Source: Pseudomonas lundensis | GTDB lineage: Bacteria > Pseudomonadota > Gammaproteobacteria > Pseudomonadales > Pseudomonadaceae | Direction of reading: 5' to 3' | Assembly (NCBI RefSeq): GCF_002269125.1 | Contig: NZ_NQKI01000006.1 | Location: forward strand, 62,001-126,000 | DNA: 64,000 bases | Shown: one piece after another, positions 60,819-64,000 of the stretch | Numbering within the stretch: position 1 is the stretch's first letter | Layout: each line of letters starts with the position of its first letter | Translations under genes and position numbers: made by a program | The notes under the pieces: model-generated | Seen by the model: the letters and a program-made list of their open reading frames with translations, nothing else | Told to the model about the DNA's origin: nothing | The model's database searches: none

Positions 60819-63221
60819 TCAGTCGCGTATTGGAGCTGGCGCCAAAACTTCACGCGAGCCATTAGTATTCATTGAGGTTACAACCCCGGCCATTTCCATG
60901 GATTCAATCATGCGTGCCGCGCGGTTGTAGCCGATTTTCAATTTTCGCTGAACGGCTGAGATAGAGGCACGACGGCTTTCCAGCACAAACTGGACAGCTT
61001 CGTCATACAAGGCGTCGGTTTCCGCATCCTCTCCACCGTCGCCATTTGCGCCTTCAAAGCCGCTGCCCGCTTCTTCCCCCCCGTTGAGGATGTCGTCGTT
61101 GTAATCCGGGCTGCCGCGCAGCTTCCAGGCCTCGACCACACGGTGAACTTCTTCGTCGGATACAAACGCGCCATGCACGCGAATCGGCAGGCTGGTTCCC
61201 GGTGGCATGTACAGCATGTCACCATGGCCCAAGAGTTGCTCGGCGCCGCCCTGATCGATAATGGTCCGGGAGTCAATCTTGCTCGACACCTGAAACGCCA
61301 TGCGCGTCGGAATGTTGGCCTTGATCAGACCGGTTATCACATCCACCGAGGGACGCTGGGTCGCAAGAATCAAGTGAATCCCTGCGGCACGGGCTTTCTG
61401 CGCGATACGGGCAATCAGCTCCTCCACCTTCTTGCCGACGATCATCATCATGTCGGCAAACTCGTCAACCACCACCACGATGGTCGGCAATTTGGTCAGC
61501 AACGGCGCTTCGTCGTGGATGCTTTCGCGCTTGTACAGCGGATCGGTCAACGGTTCGCCAGCCTCTTGGGCATCTTTGATCTTCTGGTTGAAGCCGGCAA
61601 GGTTACGCACGCCCATCTTGGCCATCAGCTTGTAGCGACGCTCCATCTCCGCCACGCTCCAGCGCAGAGCGTTGGCGGCGTCTTTCATGTCGGTCACCAC
61701 CGGGCACAGCAAGTGCGGAATGCCTTCGTAGATCGACAGTTCAAGCATTTTCGGGTCAATCATGATCAGCTTGGCGTCTTCCGGGCCCGACTTGAACAGG
61801 ATCGACAGGATCATCGCGTTGACACCTACCGACTTACCGGAACCCGTTGTACCGGCCACCAGCAAATGCGGCATTTTCGCCAGATCGGTAATGACCGGCT
61901 TACCACCAATGTCATGCCCCAATGCCAAGGCAACGGGCGACTTGGCATTATCAAATTCGGGAGTCGACAGCACCTCGCTGAAGCGCACGATCTGGCGGTC
62001 TTCGTTGGGGATCTCGATACCCACGGTGGTTTTACCGGGAATGACTTCAACCACGCGCACGCTGGTTACCGCCAGGGAACGTGCAAGGTCCTTGGCGAGG
62101 TTGGCGATGCGGCTGACCTTGACGCCTGCTGCAGGCTGAATTTCATAACGGGTAATCACCGGGCCAGGGTGGATCGAGTCCACCGACACCTCTACGCCAA
62201 ACTCCTTGAGCTTGATCTCTAGCAAATGCCCCACCGCCGCGAGTGATTCAGGGGAGTAGTTGAGCTGCTTCTTTTCGGCCGGATCAAGAATCGAGATCGG
62301 TGGCAACGTGCCCTCAACCGCACTGTCGACAAACAGTGGAACCTGTTTTTCTTTTTGCACGCGTTTGCTGGGTTCCGGCGCCTTGGCGGGTGCAGGGGCA
62401 ATCACTGCCGGCACATGTTTTTCACGTTCGGACATGTGTTTGCTCAGGGCCTGCTCACGCTCGATCAGGCGTTCCTTGGCCTTGGCTTGCTCGCGCTTGT
62501 CGGGAACGCTCGGCGCTACCACTTCATTGACACGGGTATCGACTTCTCGCAATTGCGCGTGCAGTTGCTTGCGCTCGGCGCGGTCCGACCACCAGCGATT
62601 GGCGGCGCCCTGGATCAATTCGAACAGATCAAGGGTGATCTTGCCCGTGAGGTCCATCACCTTGAACCACGACAGGTCGGTAAATACGGTCAGACCAAAT
62701 AGAAACAGAGCAATCAGCAGCAGCGTACTGCCTTGTACATTCAACGCGTTCTTGGCCAGATCGCCCAGGCTTTCACCCAGCGCCCCACCGGCGCCAGCCG
62801 GCAGGCCGGAAGCCGAGTGAAAATGAATGTGGGCCAGGGCTGCGCCTGACAGCACCAGAAACACCAGCCCGATCAGGCGCCACGAAAACAGCCAGCCGCT
62901 CCACTGCCAGGGCTGATGCCGCTCACGGAAGATCTGATAAGCCTTGACCGCCAGTAGCAGCGGGAAGATATAAGCGAAGTAGCCCAGCACCATGAACAGG
63001 ATGTCTGCGCTGTAAGAACCGGCAGGCCCGCCGAAGTTCTGCACATCCACCACGCGGCTGTTGTGACTCCAACCGGGATCGTCCTTGCCATAGGTCAGCA
63101 AGGCCATCATCAGGAACAGGCAAAGGGCGCCAATCGCAATCAATGCACCTTCCTTGAGCCGGTAGTGCAGTTGCTGACGCCAGAGAGGAACTTCTTTAGG
63201 TGCTGCTGTGGATTTCTTCAA
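60819..63221 (-). CDS. ftsK: DNA translocase FtsK
   Basis: An 800-residue protein. A TTG start is preferred ([20 protein letters not shown]), with AGGA upstream; longer forms lack support. Four membrane segments lie in the first 190 residues, a short linker (about 190-300) follows, and the motor has Walker A GTTGSGKS (about 453-460) and Walker [13 protein letters not shown]. The C-terminal gamma winged helix ([20 protein letters not shown]) reads KOPS sites. It couples chromosome segregation to division. Confidence 0.96.
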   Translation of the reverse strand: MKKSTAAPKEVPLWRQQLHYRLKEGALIAIGALCLFLMMALLTYGKDDPGWSHNSRVVDVQNFGGPAGSYSADILFMVLGYFAYIFPLLLAVKAYQIFRERHQPWQWSGWLFSWRLIGLVFLVLSGAALAHIHFHSASGLPAGAGGALGESLGDLAKNALNVQGSTLLLIALFLFGLTVFTDLSWFKVMDLTGKITLDLFELIQGAANRWWSDRAERKQLHAQLREVDTRVNEVVAPSVPDKREQAKAKERLIEREQALSKHMSEREKHVPAVIAPAPAKAPEPSKRVQKEKQVPLFVDSAVEGTLPPISILDPAEKKQLNYSPESLAAVGHLLEIKLKEFGVEVSVDSIHPGPVITRYEIQPAAGVKVSRIANLAKDLARSLAVTSVRVVEVIPGKTTVGIEIPNEDRQIVRFSEVLSTPEFDNAKSPVALALGHDIGGKPVITDLAKMPHLLVAGTTGSGKSVGVNAMILSILFKSGPEDAKLIMIDPKMLELSIYEGIPHLLCPVVTDMKDAANALRWSVAEMERRYKLMAKMGVRNLAGFNQKIKDAQEAGEPLTDPLYKRESIHDEAPLLTKLPTIVVVVDEFADMMMIVGKKVEELIARIAQKARAAGIHLILATQRPSVDVITGLIKANIPTRMAFQVSSKIDSRTIIDQGGAEQLLGHGDMLYMPPGTSLPIRVHGAFVSDEEVHRVVEAWKLRGSPDYNDDILNGGEEAGSGFEGANGDGGEDAETDALYDEAVQFVLESRRASISAVQRKLKIGYNRAARMIESMEMAGVVTSMNTNGSREVLAPAPIRD

Positions 63222-63271
63222 AACGCGTGTTTTCCTGCGCCTGTGGCGCGCCCAACAATTGATTGACTGCA

Positions 63272-63301
63272 AAAATACTGCTCACGGCGAGCAGGTGACA
63301 A
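63272..63301 (-). promoter_or_regulatory. Candidate ftsK promoter
   Basis: Minus strand -35 TTGTCA (63301-63296), 18-base spacer containing a GCTCGCC/GTGAGC dyad, -10 TATTTT (63277-63272). It lies about 50 bases upstream of the TTG start. Confidence 0.45.
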
Positions 63302-63647
63302 GTTCAGACATGAAACTGGACTAGCCTTACACACAGCCTTGTACTATTACGTGTTTTTCCATGACCAGCCCGCCATGTAAAACAGTGAATACTGTGCAGC
63401 TTAGAACAGCTCAAACAGGCGGGCCATTGTACGGGTTTGCGCCGCCGATGCCATGCTGGCACCCGAGGTTACAGAAATTGTCTTGTAGAACGCCCCAACG
63501 CGCCAATTTGAGCATGCATTGCCTTATGTGACAAAGACTTATAACAGGCCCGACACAGCCCCCTGAATTGACTGCCAGATCGACTGAGACCGCACTTGCG
63601 CGACAGAGTTGCAGCCGCCCTCCCCTTCTACTGTAAGACTCAATGCC
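63302..63647. other. Intergenic region between ftsK and aat
   Basis: About 345 bases between divergent genes. It holds a CCCGCC/GGCGGG inverted pair (63369 and about 63419) but no ORF with a ribosome site and no clear promoter for aat. I see no RNA gene. Confidence 0.5.
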
Positions 63648-64000
63648 ATGCTGACCTGGTTGAAACGCGACTCCCTGACATTCCCGCCCCTGGCCAACGC
63701 CATGCGCGAGCCCAATGGTTTACTTGCCGCAGGCGGCGACTTGTCGGCTGACCGCCTGATTCAAGCTTATCGTCATGGGTGTTTTCCGTGGTTTTCCGAG
63801 GGCCAGCCCATCTTGTGGTGGTCACCAGACCCTCGCACGGTGCTATTTCCGCAAGAGCTCCATGTTTCACGCAGCCTGGGCAAATTGCTGCGCCAGCAGC
63901 GATACACCGTCACCTTCGACCGTGATTTTCGGGCTGTCATCCACGCATGCGCAGCGCCACGCGCCTACGCCGATGGCACCTGGATCACGGACGACATGCA
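63648..64000 (+). CDS. aat: Leucyl/phenylalanyl-tRNA-protein transferase, 5' part
   Basis: The first 117 codons are visible; the gene runs off the right edge. Begins [40 protein letters not shown] then [20 protein letters not shown] are hallmark Aat sequences. The enzyme adds Leu or Phe to N-terminal Arg/Lys for ClpS/ClpAP degradation. It is divergent from ftsK, as usual in Pseudomonas. Confidence 0.95.
   Translation, partial: MLTWLKRDSLTFPPLANAMREPNGLLAAGGDLSADRLIQAYRHGCFPWFSEGQPILWWSPDPRTVLFPQELHVSRSLGKLLRQQRYTVTFDRDFRAVIHACAAPRAYADGTWITDDM

Noticed and set aside
63278..63300. LexA box upstream of ftsK
   Set aside because: The CTGCTC...GAGCAG dyad lacks the CTGT-N8-ACAG pattern.

Overview
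The window is a Pseudomonas chromosome segment, probably of the P. fluorescens/P. syringae lineage. It consists of most of a lambda-like (siphovirus) prophage, from before position 1 to about 50.73 kb, followed by about 13 kb of host core genome. The host assignment rests on the core gene order cysG-serS-crcB-rarA-lolA-ftsK-aat, on the NAGGN osmoprotectant trio, and on Pseudomonas-type small families (DUF1654, DUF2388) inside the prophage.

Prophage left arm, minus strand (1-25.6 kb): read in the direction of transcription this is terminase small and large subunits, portal, minor head protein, scaffold, major capsid, head-tail connectors, tail terminator, major tail protein, G/GT tail chaperones made by a -1 frameshift, tape measure, lambda M, L, K, I and J homologues, and tail fibre genes that run off the left edge. 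Two holin-like membrane proteins precede the terminase genes; no endolysin is visible and it may lie left of position 1. Morons interrupt the module: a lipoprotein (12.6-13.05 kb), two plus-strand genes (13.24 and 24.8 kb) and a coiled-coil protein (25.25 kb). Several small terminators punctuate the late operon.

Prophage early-left operon, minus strand (25.8-32.8 kb): Cro-like repressor, two small ribbon-helix-helix-like proteins, an O-like initiator, a DnaB helicase, a PD-(D/E)XK nuclease, DUF1382, Ea22-like, DUF1367 and NinG proteins, and a possible late regulator.

Immunity and early-right operon (32.8-50.7 kb): CI-type repressor, a two-gene DUF1828-type cassette, small envelope proteins, a DUF1654 gene, and then a second early promoter carrying the same operator as the cro promoter. 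Its long leader has a boxA-like sequence, two hairpins and repeated stem-loop elements. The operon encodes many small ORFs, a probable structured RNA at about 39 kb, Bet recombinase, a large YqaJ exonuclease, a DUF4942-adenine methyltransferase fusion, excisionase and integrase.

Host part (50.77-64 kb): the NAGGN genes (amidotransferase, synthetase, M42 peptidase) on the plus strand, then cysG, serS, crcB, rarA, lolA and ftsK on the minus strand, and the start of aat on the plus strand.

The most unusual items are a four-copy dispersed inverted repeat found only in the prophage part of the window, the structured RNA with a tRNA-like T-arm, the duplicated leader elements paired with antisense genes, matched operators at the two early promoters, and the non-standard frameshift heptamer of the tail chaperone.
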